From positions 1 through 64,000 of the forward strand of contig WSUB01000047.1 in the NCBI GenBank assembly GCA_019633425.1: a DNA stretch of 64,000 bases, given 5' to 3'. The first letter of the stretch is position 1, and each line of letters opens with the position of its first letter. The position numbers were made by a program, and so were the translations under genes. The DNA comes from Tulasnella sp. 424 (lineage: Eukaryota > Basidiomycota > Agaricomycetes > Cantharellales > Tulasnellaceae). The notes under the pieces are model-generated. The model saw only the letters and a program-made list of their open reading frames with translations. It ran no database searches and had not been told where the DNA came from. This document shows positions 1 to 10,906 of the stretch, in pieces.

Positions 1-160
1 GGTTTTCCTTACAGACCAACAACTTCTACTCTTCCTGTCTTGGCCACTCCTCAGTCGCCACACCCCCTCTCCAACTATATACGCCAGTCAACCTCTCTCG
101 CCCTCCAGCCGCTGCGCGACTTCCGGGCGTAACCTAACCTAACCTAACCTAACCTAACCT
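1..160. repeat. Direct repeat copy 1 ending in CCTAA repeats
   Basis: This stretch is repeated almost exactly at 670-815. Both copies begin GGTTTTCCTTACAGACC, run through a pyrimidine-rich stretch (an AACTATATACGCC segment is shared) and end at CTTCCGGGCGTAACCTAACC. Here the tail is about six consecutive AACCT units (128-159), so on the other strand it reads as AGGTT/TTAGG. The window starts inside or at the edge of this copy. It could be the end of a retroelement with a telomere-like tail, but no coding capacity was seen. Confidence 0.75.
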
Positions 161-669
161 CAGGCATCTGTTATGTAAGCGGTCTGGACTCACAGGTGCG
201 CGCTTAAGTGTCTCGCACCTGGTGGAGTAGTATGAGAAGTCGGGAAGCCGATGGACCAAAGCAAAGTGAACTCCCGCGCCGTGATTGGTTCGGGTGTCCG
301 TTGGAGTGCCTTGTCGCGCAGCTGACGGTGCCGTAACTTATCTCGGTACCGTGCAGGTGGCGTCAGTATGGTTCCGATAGACGTCGGGCCTCTCATTGGC
401 CAGTGTGTTTGCCGAGCTGCGGAATAGAAGCTTCGTGTCTGATCAGAAGACCACTATCGGGCTTCTGCCCGATATTAGATCCCGTTTAAGGAAGGAACAC
501 GTCACCCCTCCACTCTTATCAGTCATCATCTTACTAAGGTGAAACGCATTCATTGCGCGATTGACACGTCATCATCGCGAACTTGCGGCATAAGCAAGCC
601 GTACCACCCCTATTCAGAACAGGAAGAAAGTACTGAAGAGTGTCGTATAAAGGCACGAAAAGTTTCGTT

Positions 670-815
670 GGTTTTCCTTACAGACCAACAACTTCTACTC
701 TTCCTGTCTTGGCCACTCCTCAGTCGCCATACCCCCCTCCAACTATATACGCCAGTCAACCTTTCTCGCCCTCCAGCCGCTGCGCGACTTCCGGGCGTAA
801 CCTAACCTAACCCTA
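670..815. repeat. Direct repeat copy 2 ending in CCTAA repeats
   Basis: Second copy of the 1-160 block, differing by a few substitutions and a 2-base indel in the C-run. Its tail is shorter: two AACCT units, then AACCCTAG. It is preceded by GTATAAAGGCACG, a possible TATA box about 25 bases upstream of the repeat start. That order (TATA, then repeated leader) is what an LTR U3-R junction would look like, but no second LTR or pol gene is in the window. Confidence 0.75.
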
Positions 816-1748
816 GTCCCCATACAGAAATACGAATGGGACGACTGAAGGCTTGTTGCACCGATATCTCAGCAACCAGACCGTCTCTCCCCGGGGTAAT
901 AGTCCCGTTGGGATCGTATAGTATAGTGCTATGCGTCGGTGTTGTTAAATGCATTGAATTTCTTACAAAGTTTCTTCTGTCTTACCGCATGTATGTGGCA
1001 TCGTACAAGCAAAAGGCCTTATTAGTCGGCAAATCAGTCGGCAAATACGAAAGAAAACCATCCTAACCACTTGCATACCTCGTTCATGATTATTCCAAGA
1101 GGTGGCGGAGATCGGATTGACGTGCAAAGGTAGGAGGTTGTGAATACCGCCGTGAAGGTCAGCTGCATTCAAAACCTCAGGGTAAGTGGTCAAAACAAAA
1201 GAAAGAATAAAGGAGGAAACAAAATACAAGATCCACTCACAGAATATTACGCCAGCGAATTCAAAGGCGGTTTCGGTGGTCTAGGGCCCAATGGGACTCG
1301 ACAGCGCGCGCGGTGGAGCCATAGCTTCAGCCTGCTCTGACAGAAGGTCGCAAGGAAGTGGAAGAGCCAGGACAAACGACAGGAAAACTTGCAAACAGCT
1401 CTCGCTTAATGTCGACAAGGGTGGAGTGAACGAGCTGCGCGTCGCGAGCGGTAACAGGGGATCCAGGTATCCGGGCACCTGCCCTAACTTGTTTTACCTC
1501 TAATTGTTGACGGGTTACGATGACGTGAATACATTCAGAATTCCAGCGGGGGTCGAGCCACAAGTTGGCTTATGTAAAGTCTTCGGAACATATATCGATT
1601 CGAGATTGCCGAACTATACAGAAAAGCCCAACTACGAGGGTTCAGAAAGGTGTGAAACGAAAATAATTTACTTCAAAGTATGCTACAGAGGTCTCGGATA
1701 TCTCGCCATCGCACGAGATTAGGCACATAACCCAGTAGTACATAGTAA

Positions 1749-3339
1749 TCAGACAACGCTCGAATGAACTTCGGCGGACGGCGGTAGCCGTGGCAATGAG
1801 TCGACCTCTACTTCCAATTCCTTCTCGGCGTTGGAACCCGGTGGTACTGAAAGTGAATCGGAGGAAGAGTTGGCCTTGCTTCCGGTTCCGTAAGCATACA
1901 ACTCCATGGAATCCCTTTCCTTTTTGGTGGTGGAGGTGACGGAAACGGCCGTGGCGAAAGGCGGCAAGCTTTGAAGATGTGATGGAGCACTGGCACCGGG
2001 TCGTGAAATCCTGGAATGGAAGGGTCAGGATGCAGCTCGCGAGATGATATAATTAGGGGCACATACCAAGAGGCGCCGGGCGATGTCTCAGATGAAGGAC
2101 CAGGGAATCCAAGAAGACGAGCAACTCGCCAGAACTGTCTGCGGTAGAATTGGCCCGATTCGCCAGACATCCCCAAGTAAACGAAGAAGATGAAGGAGCC
2201 GACGGGCAGGCTGTACCGACTGATATTGATCAAGATCCAGTTCCTGGGGAACAACTTGAACCAGCCGAAGGGCAACTTCTCGAATCGGTTGAAGTTGTAA
2301 TGGGTATCAGCCCATGAAATCCAAGGATGGAGACCGGTCTGGATGTTGAGGACCATGGTGTAGGTGCTCATTGGCAAAGAGCAGATGATCTCAGTCGCTG
2401 CCAAGGCCATGAGGCGGAAATACCGTCCGATCGTCAAGCCGGAGTTGGCGGATTGCAAGAGGTCGCTGAATTGCTTGCGCTGCTTCAGGAATGCTCGAAT
2501 CGCAAGGGCTATTATGGTATGCGATGAGTAATGGGCTCAACGTGATAGCAGACATCGAACTTACAAGCATAAGTAGCAGACACCAGGTTGATGAGGATCG
2601 GCGGCAGGAAGACCATGGGAATGGTCACGGGCGTCACGTAAATCGACGGCCAGCATCCGAGATTCTCAATAATGTCAAACCGATGGCCTTGAACCACGAC
2701 ACCTGCACAAAGAACGTTAAGTACATTGCCAATCATGCGTGCTTTCAATGCTCACGGAATATGATGCCCAAAGCAGGCAGCCCGAGACCAACGGCAATCT
2801 CGTAATATTTCGTACGACGGCTCTATGGAAGCGAATGAGCACCCGCAAATGGTCCCAGAAGCCCATAACTTACATCACTCTTCGAGATATTAACTTGTCG
2901 GATGGTTGCAATTGAATAGAGACGATGCGTGATAAGGAGCGACGATGTCGGAATAGCGACACTAGAAACCGGGTCAATACCCGGGAGACGGGCAGTAGAA
3001 AGAGACCTACTTGAGAGCGACAGTGATAGCGGTACTCAAATCACACCAGAACCATGGAGGATTATGGAGATTGCCTGCCCAGGCGATGGAGTTGATGAGA
3101 TAGTTCAAATTTCCCATGAGCTGTCAGGGAGGAAACTTCCGGTCAATCTCATCGTCGCCCCTAGAGTTCCCCCATGGTCAAGTACCCACCGTCCAAACAA
3201 TGTAAAGGATCGTCCCAACGTTTCCGCTCTTGAAGTGCCAATAAGCGGGAAGAGAAATCAAGACGATACCCAGACTCGCAAAGATGGGGAAAGTTGGGTA
3301 CGTCGGATCGAAGGAGCTGGTGGTGATAAGGGATGCCAT
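1749..3339 (-). CDS. STE3: STE3-type mating pheromone receptor (7-TM GPCR)
   Basis: Seven-transmembrane receptor for farnesylated peptide pheromones, acting at the plasma membrane in mate recognition (class D GPCR). Exons chain from ATG at 3339 (MASLITTSS) through TM1 (FASLGIVLISLPAYWH). An intron GTGGGT...ACAG follows, then GNLNYLINSIAWAGN and PPWFWCDLSTAI (the family's TM2/loop signature), then VAIPTSSLLITHRLY. Next is the hallmark GHRFDIIENLGCWPS with YVTPVTIPMVFLPP. TM5-7 lie in one long exon (NSGLTIGRYFRLMALAATE, NWILINISRYSLPVGSFIFF). The C-terminal tail is Ser/Pro/Glu-rich and ends at TGA 1749-1751. About six introns were followed, all GT-AG and in frame. This is one of the strongest identifications in the window. 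Whether it belongs to the mating-type (B/PR) locus or is a non-mating receptor paralogue cannot be told; no pheromone precursor with a CaaX end was seen nearby. Confidence 0.93.
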
Positions 3340-3399
3340 GGTGCACTCAACCAGGAGGATGTAATGAGAAGGGGGAAATGACGACGTGGTACACAATCA

Positions 3400-4719
3400 T
3401 CATCTCTGAAGGTCGCTTTTATGAGGCGGGAGTGTTAGATACCCAAATGCGGTGACTGAGGGGGGTCGGAGATAGTGCGATCGAAGCTGTGTTTTTACAC
3501 AGTCGGTGACGTTGGTGATGCGTTCGACAGCGAGCAAACAAAATGTGGAGTTGCTCACCAGGAATTCTTCCGACCCTGGCAGCGTTAGTGATGCGCCTGA
3601 CAAGGTCGATGGAACGACGTGGCGGTTGTCGTGCGGCGACACTGAAGGTAAGGCAGTTAATTAGTAATCGAGCATTCATAAAAACTAACTGAGAACTTAC
3701 CAAATACTTTGTAGAAATGCCTGCTGTAGTGGTGGCGCCGCGGATGCGTCTGGAAGAAGTCGAACGAATATCGGCAGGAAGGTAGAGGTCGTCGTGTGGT
3801 GAACTGAAGCCAAGTCGATTAATTAGTAATCGAGCAATTAAATCGGTAAATCACTTACTAGTCGATTTATATAAACTTCTACGAGCCTGGCAGATCAGCT
3901 AATACCTCCGGACGAGATCAAACGAGCGTCAGTGGGAGGGGCAAGATTGTCATGCGGCGACAGCGGATGTAAAACCATCAGTTAATGATCATACCCTTAG
4001 AGAAAAAGTTGAATCCCTTACCTGACACTTTGTAGGGGCTCCGGCAATGGTGGTGGTTCTGGCAACGCGTTCGAGAGAGAGCAGACGAACGCGAGGGTAG
4101 AGTTCGTCGCGCGGTGAAACTGAAGCAGGTCATTAATTAGCAAGTGAGTACTCGTAAAAAGCAACCCATTGCTTACCTGGTACTTATTAGGGACTCCTGC
4201 AACAGTTGAGCCGCCGGCGAAGCGTCCGAAAGAGGTGGCACGAACGTCGGCGAGATGGTACAGGTCGTCGCGCCGCGAAACTGAAGGTCAATTCTTTAGT
4301 TAGCAATCGAGAGCTTAAAAAGGATTCTTCACTCACTTAATGCTTTGTACCCAGTCCCCCATCTTTGTTGCCGGCGCTTCTGTGTCCAGAAGTGTTCGTA
4401 CGGGCGGCAGGGGGAGGGGTGAGGGTCGTGCGTGCCGTCTGAGGGAGGTTACACGCTAAGTCGTGATGCCATTAGTAGAACAGGCGAGAAAACAGCTGAA
4501 ATGACTTACTAGTTGCCTGAAATGGCGTCTTCAACTTTGGAGAAGATGTTGTTGAACGGGTTCGAGATCATCGGGCACATTGTCGGGACTAGTTCTAATT
4601 GAAATCCAAGGGTAAGTAACAAACTCACGGAAAGCCAATAGAGACCACTTACTTGCTGCATTTAACAACACCGTCGAGCGCGGTGACGGCCATTGGGCTG
4701 CTCTATCCTTGACGTTCAT
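3400..4719 (-). other. Tandem array of related exons upstream of STE3
   Basis: On the minus strand, upstream of STE3, a chain of short exon-like blocks is bounded by good splice sites: 4653-4719, 4510-4594, 4337-4438, 4177-4280, 4022-4119, about 3859-3961, 3701-3803, and one starting at 3641. The blocks at 4177, 4022, 3859, 3701 and 3641 are homologous, with a period of roughly 155-185 bp. They share a start like SPHDDLY and spacer DNA with an ATTAATTAG branch-point element. The first two exons join in phase from ATG 4719 and give a peptide of about 50 residues ending in the segment NPFNNIFSKVEDAISGN, then hit a stop. No single frame runs through the repeated blocks with the observed phases. 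Block 3859 has lost its acceptor (CTG for CAG) and carries a stop. It may be a decaying repeat gene, a multi-exon non-coding RNA, or alternative 5' leader exons of STE3. No function is assigned. Confidence 0.5.
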
Positions 4720-4929
4720 ATGGGGACGTCGAGTGGTTCGTGTGTTTCGGTTCGGAACTTGGTGTGTGTGCGCGTCCAAACGGTTCATTTTGCATGAAAT
4801 AATATCAGGCCGGTGCACCGTGACTGAGGATCAAGATCTTGTGGTTGGGTGCCGCGAAAGTGCTGGGGATCGTGCAGGGGATGGGGGACGTTTTATTTGT
4901 CGCGTGTGGCCGCTGTTGGCGTTCATTGA

Positions 4930-5416
4930 GGGGGACGCTCGGGTGTTCTTGACAGTGGTTGGTGGTGGTCGAGGGCGGGGGATACTACATAGTTTGGTGA
5001 GTGGTACTGAGAGACGCGCCGCACGGGGTCGAAGGGGCGGTTTACTTAGCGTTAGTGAGGTTGGTGTAGAGGGGACGCCGAAGGTGTATAGAAAGATGTG
5101 GTGACGTCAGCGGATAGAGTGGGGACGCTGATTGTCCAGGGGGACGCTAATGGCCAAGGTAGGTGTGTTATGTAAGTGATGAAGGGACGCTAATGCACTG
5201 GGCGTGTTTGTTTGGGACGGGATGTTCGATGTCATCAGGGGACGCTTATGGAATTGGCGACGTTGCCTACTTAAAGGGACGCTAATGGATGCTGAGGGGA
5301 CGCTCATCGGACGGAGAGGGGACGCGAATGGATGTAGAAGGGACGCCAAATAACTGGTGACGAAACCGAGTTAACGGCGTCCCTCAAGGTTTCCGTGGGC
5401 GCCAACAGCGTCCCCT
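4930..5416. repeat. Interspersed GGGACGC(T)AATGG repeat field
   Basis: A short motif, consensus near GGGGACGCTAATGG, recurs about ten times in the forward direction (for example near 4931, 5071, 5121, 5140, 5184, 5238, 5276, 5295, 5317 and 5339) at irregular 20-60 bp spacing. Two inverted copies (GCGTCCC at 5377 and 5408) close the field. Spacing is too irregular for a simple minisatellite. The short frames that open here are by-products of the repeat. Confidence 0.6.
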
Positions 5417-5930
5417 TACAAAAAGGCGTTTTGCTCATATCTCAAGAACCAGACCACGAATCACAAAGGTGAGACTACCATTGGAATCGTACGGTCAGGG
5501 GCTACACGTTAGTATCATTTAAAGTAGGCTTGTTCAGTAAACAATCTTTATTGTTTAATGTATGGTAAGGAATCGACGCGGTCCACCTCGCGCAAAGTGG
5601 ATCCGTCGCCGGAGGTAGTTCTCAAAGTCAGCAAGTGAGTACTAAAATACACGGATAACCACTCAAAGGGCTACATAGCATATCATCTAGCTCATCCGGA
5701 TACGGCGAGCGTGTTCTTTAGCCCTCGTGCAATGATGGTTGACCAGTAACATGGCCTTCAGGGTTGACAGGAGTTGCGAGGCATGTATCCGTTGCATACA
5801 TTCTTCCACACAGGACATGCCATTTACAGACAAGAACAATGATAATAGCATAATGACAAATGAAACTGAACCTACTAATCTCTAGCAACCACCAAGTGTT
5901 TCTGTTCCGTGTCCAAGCTGACCATGAGTG
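5417..5930. other. Intergenic, 3' side of Cdh1 gene
   Basis: No gene, RNA or strong repeat was seen. The stretch runs up to the TAA stop of the Cdh1-like gene at 5931 and presumably holds its 3' UTR and terminator. Confidence 0.5.
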
Positions 5931-8579
5931 TTACCGAATAAGATCTTCCCTTCCAAGATAATCGACAATCCCTTCTTTTCTCTCAGTTGACTTGGCTTTT
6001 GGGAATGCATGCCAGAACCGCAGTGTCTCATCTCCGGCTCCAGTAACGATGGTCTCCCCATCTGGAGACATTGCAAGGTACAGAACACGGCACGTATGCC
6101 CGGCGAGCGTTGCGGTTGTGTCCATCGACGGGTAGCGCCATATGCAAACCTTCGTCCGCAAAGAATGGATCATCAGTCGAGGCCATTTAAAAACGGGGTC
6201 CAGCTCACCTGATGCTGAGCTTTTGTGGATGAATACCCGTGAGTCGACACAATTTCATTGGTCGTCTTACTCCACGTAAGATTGCAAACCTGCGTAGGGA
6301 GTAAGACGAATGGTCTCGAGATCAATCGTAGCGGATGACCAACACACCTGAGAACCCGTATCCAACCAATTGACCAAAACTCCGTTTGCAATATTCCATG
6401 TCCGTATTGTCTTGTCCTGAGTACCTCCCCCGCTCGCCAAGAGACCCGTTGCGTGCGGGCTCCAAGCAATGGCCTTGACGGCCGCTTGGTGATCATGGAA
6501 CTTCCACAAAGGTTGACAGTCGTCCGTGTTGCTGCCGCTTTCCATCATCGTGGTCGGCGCCGTTGACGTCGATGCGGCGGTGGATGTCGTTGATGTCGTT
6601 CTTGACCTTCGTCCGGCACCCCTTCCTCCCCCACCTGTCCATGAAGCATCCCAAACAAGCAGCTTGTTGTCGTTACCGCCACTTGCTAGATGGGTCCCTT
6701 CGGCATTCCATTTCAATCCACAAATCTCCTGTCGATGCCCGGTGAGCCGTCGATAGCATTCTTCTGGCGCTCGCAGATCGCGGTGGACGATAGTTCGATC
6801 TCGTGATCCCGACGTTAGCGTCGCGGTACTGTTGCCATTCGACTGGAACCCGGCGTTGGGTAACGATGAAGAAAGAGACCACGCGAGAGCACCGACGCGA
6901 CTGGAATGGTTCTCATAGGTTCGAACGACTCGAACGCCTTCGGTGTCGTATATGTGAATCTTGCCCTGATGCGTCCCAACTGCAAGCGTCGCTCCCTGAG
7001 AGCCACGTCGGATGAGCCATCATTACAAATCGCGGGCCAACACCCATCACGCTTACATTTCTCTCCCATGCCACTCCGGAAACGTTATCGCCTTGAAGGT
7101 CGCAAAGCTTGATGACCTTGGAGGTATTTGCTGACCATAGGTATACGCACGATGCCAAGCCGACAGCAAGAACGTTGGTGGAAGACCAGTCGACCAAGTT
7201 TAGATAAAAATCGTCCTAGAACATGAACGATCTCGTCAGAGTGTATGGCGAAGGATCTACCGGAAGGTTATCGTACCATTAAATCAGGCGCATCTAGCAC
7301 CTTGAAGGGCGTTTTGGCAACCGGTCGTATAGAGCGCCTTGAAGAGAGCAACACGTCTTGAGTAGTCTCACGGATTGGAGACGTGTTGTAGACCTCATGG
7401 CGAGGACTCTCCAGTCCTCTTGACGCGTTCAAGGGAACCCCCTCATTACCAAACACCTGGCCCTGCCGGCTTCGACTGCTGGGACTGTCGAAAGTCAGGA
7501 TTCTCTTGCGACTTGGTGTTTGAGGTGGGCGGTGGGGTGAGGAGGCAGTATGATGGACCTGGTGCTGGTGTGGAGAGGATGTGCTGACGATTGTTGTACT
7601 GTTGCTGACGCTGTTGAGTGAAGACGAAGAGGCAGAATGGCGAACGGGAGAGCGAACTGGTGAGGATAAGTAGGAGTGTGATGTTGAAGAAGACGACGCA
7701 GATGCGGTAGGGAAAAGTTCGCTTGACAGCGCCTCGTTGAATGCATGGTTGGCTTGCTCTGCAAATGGGGGCCCGTTAGGACAAGCTGGAGCGCTGGCAT
7801 ACGGGTTCCTTACCCGTCTGAGCATCAATGTCGATAGCCGTCGTCCTCCTTGTAGATTTGGAGGGCGTGGAAGGGCCGGTGAATGCTGATCCTAATCCTC
7901 CGTTGGCGACAGGATCGTCCAGCAAGTCGTAAGCGGTGGAGGATGCGGAAGGGATAAACCTAACGAGGTTTAAAAGTCATTCAGCATTAATCATAAAAGA
8001 TGACGAAGCCATGATGTGGACCGGGCAGTTCCAAAACATGAATCTCGACAGAGTTTGACCAGGGATGCGTCGATCGCATCGACCACGCAGAAAGAACCGA
8101 GACTATACAAGGTGCGGTTCTGTTGCAGAAACCCTCGGATTCATTTTTGAGGAGAGGTGGCAGTAGATTGCTCAGGTGCACGACCAAGTCGTGACGAGGG
8201 CGAAGGAAGAACTAGGAACGTACCGATCTGCTGATGCGCTGTTGCCAGCCCGCTTCCGTTTTCTTGGACTCGACAAAGGGGTGGTGGTAGCGGAGAATGC
8301 TGGTCCTAGTAGTGGTGGAGTAGGCGAGGCTCTTGAGGACGAAGAGGCGCCGGAAGTAAGTGTTGCTGAATCGCTGTTGTTTGCGGAAGGTGTAGGCGTC
8401 GCGTTGGTGGTTGAATTCTTGTCGGCTGCAGAAGCAAACAGTCTCCGTGCTGGGCTTGGAAAAGACGATGGATCAATGAATGGATTGTCGGGGTCTTCTT
8501 TTGGAGTGGCCAGTAATGATCTTTGCTGTGTGCTGGGTTGAGCAGCGCGTCGAAGACGGTGCTTGAATTGGCTGTTCAT
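5931..8579 (-). CDS. CDH1: APC/C activator, Cdh1/Fizzy-related WD40 protein
   Basis: Substrate-recruiting activator of the anaphase-promoting complex, a ubiquitin ligase that destroys mitotic cyclins. ATG at 8579 (MNSQFKHRLRRAAQ), since the upstream in-frame codon is only TTG. A Ser-rich N-terminal region leads to the C-box DRFIPS, which is split by an intron at 7960-8223 (exon ...GATCG, then GTTTATCCC). Next comes TPFKVLDAPDL and DDFYLNLVDWSSTNVLAVGL, the signature that separates Cdh1 from Cdc20. Seven WD40 blades follow (HRQEICGLKWNAEGTHLASG, HDHQAAVKAIAWSPH, GAGDETLRFWHAFPK). The last residues are Ile-Arg, the IR tail that docks on APC3. A Ser/Thr/Gly-rich insert sits in one blade near 6530-6630. 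A Leu-Met-Val-Arg read-through at the KVLDAPDL exon end marks an intron. Complete and probably functional. Confidence 0.93.
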
Positions 8580-9268
8580 GTTCAAGGTTTGTCACGGAGA
8601 GGTTTGAAAAATGCAGAGCTGAAAGAAATAGTATAATGCACAAGATATCACTAGAGACGCGTCGGTAAGGATTGGGTTGCAGGGTTCGAGTACGGCAAGA
8701 AGGTGATCGGTGGTGGGAGGAGTTTCGGTTCGTCGAAATCTCAACTTGGACCGTTCCTGTTTGTCACCCCGCTTGCGCCGCCGCCCTCCTCTTTCGACGC
8801 CATCAATACCTCGAACCAGCACACATCCAGGAACTGCCTTCCACTCATCCATCTCGGTCGAACGACATCTAACCATGAACGGCACTAGATCGTCTTGCAT
8901 CCTCGCTTGTCCGCGCCAGGAATTCCCGAAGCCAGCCGAACACTGTTCGATTCGCCGTGTCCCAAACTAATAAGCCCTATGTGTTGCTGATCACATTTTC
9001 GCCTGAATGCCGTTATATATTGGAATCTACCACTCTGACCCAGGCTATTCGTGATTATGATTCGCTTTACCCCAGCCCCGGTTCGCGACGCGGGATAAGA
9101 CAGTCAGTAAAGGTTCTCCTTCCTGTTCGCCGACTTCCGATTAGCGTGCTCCACAACATTCCAGCGCCTCTTCAGTGTTATCAAACTCTTCGGTTTATGG
9201 TAATACGCATTGGGAGTCAAGAAATTAGGACCCAGTTGCTTAGTCAACGGTCACCAAAAAGATGACAT
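8580..9268. other. Intergenic between Cdh1 and tRNA-Thr
   Basis: Contains the promoter side of the Cdh1-like gene. A minus-strand frame of about 102 codons (8592-8900, basic, Arg/Lys-rich in the middle) overlaps that promoter and has no recognisable domain, so it is not called. Nothing else was supported. Confidence 0.45.
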
Positions 9269-9350
9269 TTCCCGCAAGCCGGGTTGAACGACTGACCTCC
9301 CCATCACCTTGATATACAAGTGGGACGCGCTACCACTGCGCCATACGGGA
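9269..9350 (-). tRNA. tRNA-Thr (anticodon TGT), with short intron
   Basis: Read on the minus strand, the sequence folds as a full cloverleaf. Acceptor TCCCGTA pairs with TGCGGGA (one G-U). The D-arm is GCGC-AGTGGTA-GCGC. The anticodon stem is TCCCA/TGGGG, and the T-arm AGTCG-TTCAACC-CGGCT pairs fully. The discriminator is A. The anticodon loop reads CTTGTA followed by about 10 extra bases and then A. That gives anticodon TGT (9316-9318 on the plus strand) and an intron directly after position 37, the canonical site. The mature length is then about 72 nt without CCA. Confidence 0.85.
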
Positions 9351-9584
9351 GAAGTGATGCTCGATTTCTGTTTTAAGACCTCGGGAAAAACTTTAGTCTT
9401 TCACGCGTGGGCCTCCCGGTCGTCGTTCTCAGCCTCGCCAAGCAGTACAATTCACACATACAAAGATTACGAGTATTACTACACTTTATAGGGTTGTACG
9501 AACAGCCCAAGCGTAACGGAACAGCTTATAAACGTGGGGCTCTTGAGCCTCAATCTCTCTTCGAGATCCCTGTCACAATTGGTT

Positions 9585-10906
9585 TCAGTCCGGTTCACTC
9601 ATCCGACCACGCCGGCTCGAAGCCAAACCCACCTCGACCCACTCCTTGACCATGTCCGGTTCCCATCCTGCCTGAATGAGCATCGTCTCGCTGATGCTCA
9701 GGATACCCAATGTGTTCTCTTTAGTCAGAGCACCAATGGCCTTTTCAGGACGTTCTCCATCTTCGATGCCCGAAATTCAACACGCATTCGCAACAGAACC
9801 CACATCGAACATGTCTTACCTTGCAACCACGGACCTAAAGGATTGTAGCCATCAAGCATCCCGAATTGCTCGTATTTCGCATCTCCATTTAGCCAATTGG
9901 GCCAAGCCCATAGCGTATCCGTTGCCCGTCCCTGCTTGCTACCACCTCATAATCTAAGTATAGCGAACTTGACGATAAATTTAATTTCCACGTACCTGAA
10001 CATCTCTCGCAAGGCATTGAACAAGCATCCCAACGCAGATGGAGCCCTTCCGTCATCCGAAGTTGAGGATGAAAGCAGCTTTTTGCCCTCGTCGTACGCG
10101 TACATTCCGACACTAGCAAGCAATAAAACACCACCCGGCCTTAGCACTTCTGAGACGTTGTCGATGACTCGCTTGTAATCATGAACCGCATTGTCAAGAG
10201 CGCGAATATGCACTATATCGAATTTCTATGAATCGATCCAAATCAGCCAAGACCCAAGACTGAGTGGATAACCGTCGATCAGAGATTACCTGCTCAAGCG
10301 TTCTCAGATTTTCCTCAGAAGTGACATCCCGAACCTCGAAAGTACAATTAGATGGCGTCCCACTGGTCTGAGAGGGTCAGCCTTCCCGAGTCCCTTTATA
10401 AGTGATCATACACGTACGCTGTGAGTGGAACGGAAACTAGATCGATTCCAACGACTTGAGCCCCTGGAAACTTTTGCGCGATCTCTCGAGCCCTTTTCAG
10501 GTTCCGTATACGCGAGAAGGTCATTAGCATCCGTCGAGGCCGCCTGGGTTGATAATCATCGAGTTACCAAACTCCAGAACCTGTCCCGACATCGAGAACG
10601 TAAGGGGTTGAGCCGGAGTTCTGCCTATCCAGAAGAGTCTTTTCAACCAAGTCGGGGGCAGCGTATAAGCCCCCTACGGTGAGGAGGTGCATCTGATGTA
10701 GCCCGTCTGCGTGGGTGGAAGGTACTGGGATGGGCGGTGGCGCTCCGATATTGGGAAGCTCGAAGGATTGAGGCTGAAGGGATATAAGCATTCCGTCTCC
10801 GTGGCAGGTAAACCGTAGCTTACTCGCGCAATGACTACGGCTGTTGGGATCGTGTTAGCGCGGCCTCCCTGCGAAATACCGTGCAGCACATACTTTCGGA
10901 AGACAT
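9585..10906 (-). CDS. Class I SAM-dependent methyltransferase (copy 1)
   Basis: Rossmann-fold methyltransferase of an expanded fungal family; the substrate is unknown and a small-molecule role is only inference. Motif I is VLDVGTGSGVW (about 10565-10600). The post-I strand is AREIAQKFPGAQVVGIDL, and the next exon is CTFEVRDVTSEENLRTLEQ. Motif II/III is FDIVHIRALDNAV followed by LRPGGVLLLASVGMYAY. The C-terminal exons contain TLWAWPNWLNGDAKYEQFG and ENTLGILSISETMLIQAGW, ending at TGA 9585-9587. The N terminus is the least certain part: ATG 10906 (MSSE, then donor GTATGT) fits by analogy with copies 2 and 3, where the first exon is MEVS. Clearly diverged from copies 2/3 at 11.5-16.0 kb but sharing their architecture and 5' flank. 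Confidence 0.8.

Larger units (their letters stand above)
1..1748. other. Gene-free repeat-bearing flank
   Basis: Apart from the two repeat copies no convincing gene was found here. Open frames are all under 90 codons, none has a recognisable domain, and no exon chain with good splice signals could be assembled. It lies just downstream of the STE3 stop codon. Confidence 0.5.

Noticed and set aside
4709..5104. 131-codon plus-strand frame over the GGGACGC field
   Set aside because: Composition follows the repeat motif and no domain was recognised. The minus strand carries the spliced exon array at its left end.
8176..8541. 121-codon plus frame opposite the Cdh1 N terminus
   Set aside because: Mirror of the Ser/Ala-rich coding strand. 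The minus strand has start, C-box and splice sites.
8670..8700. GGGTTCGAG T-arm-like sequence
   Set aside because: Flanking bases do not pair and no cloverleaf could be drawn.
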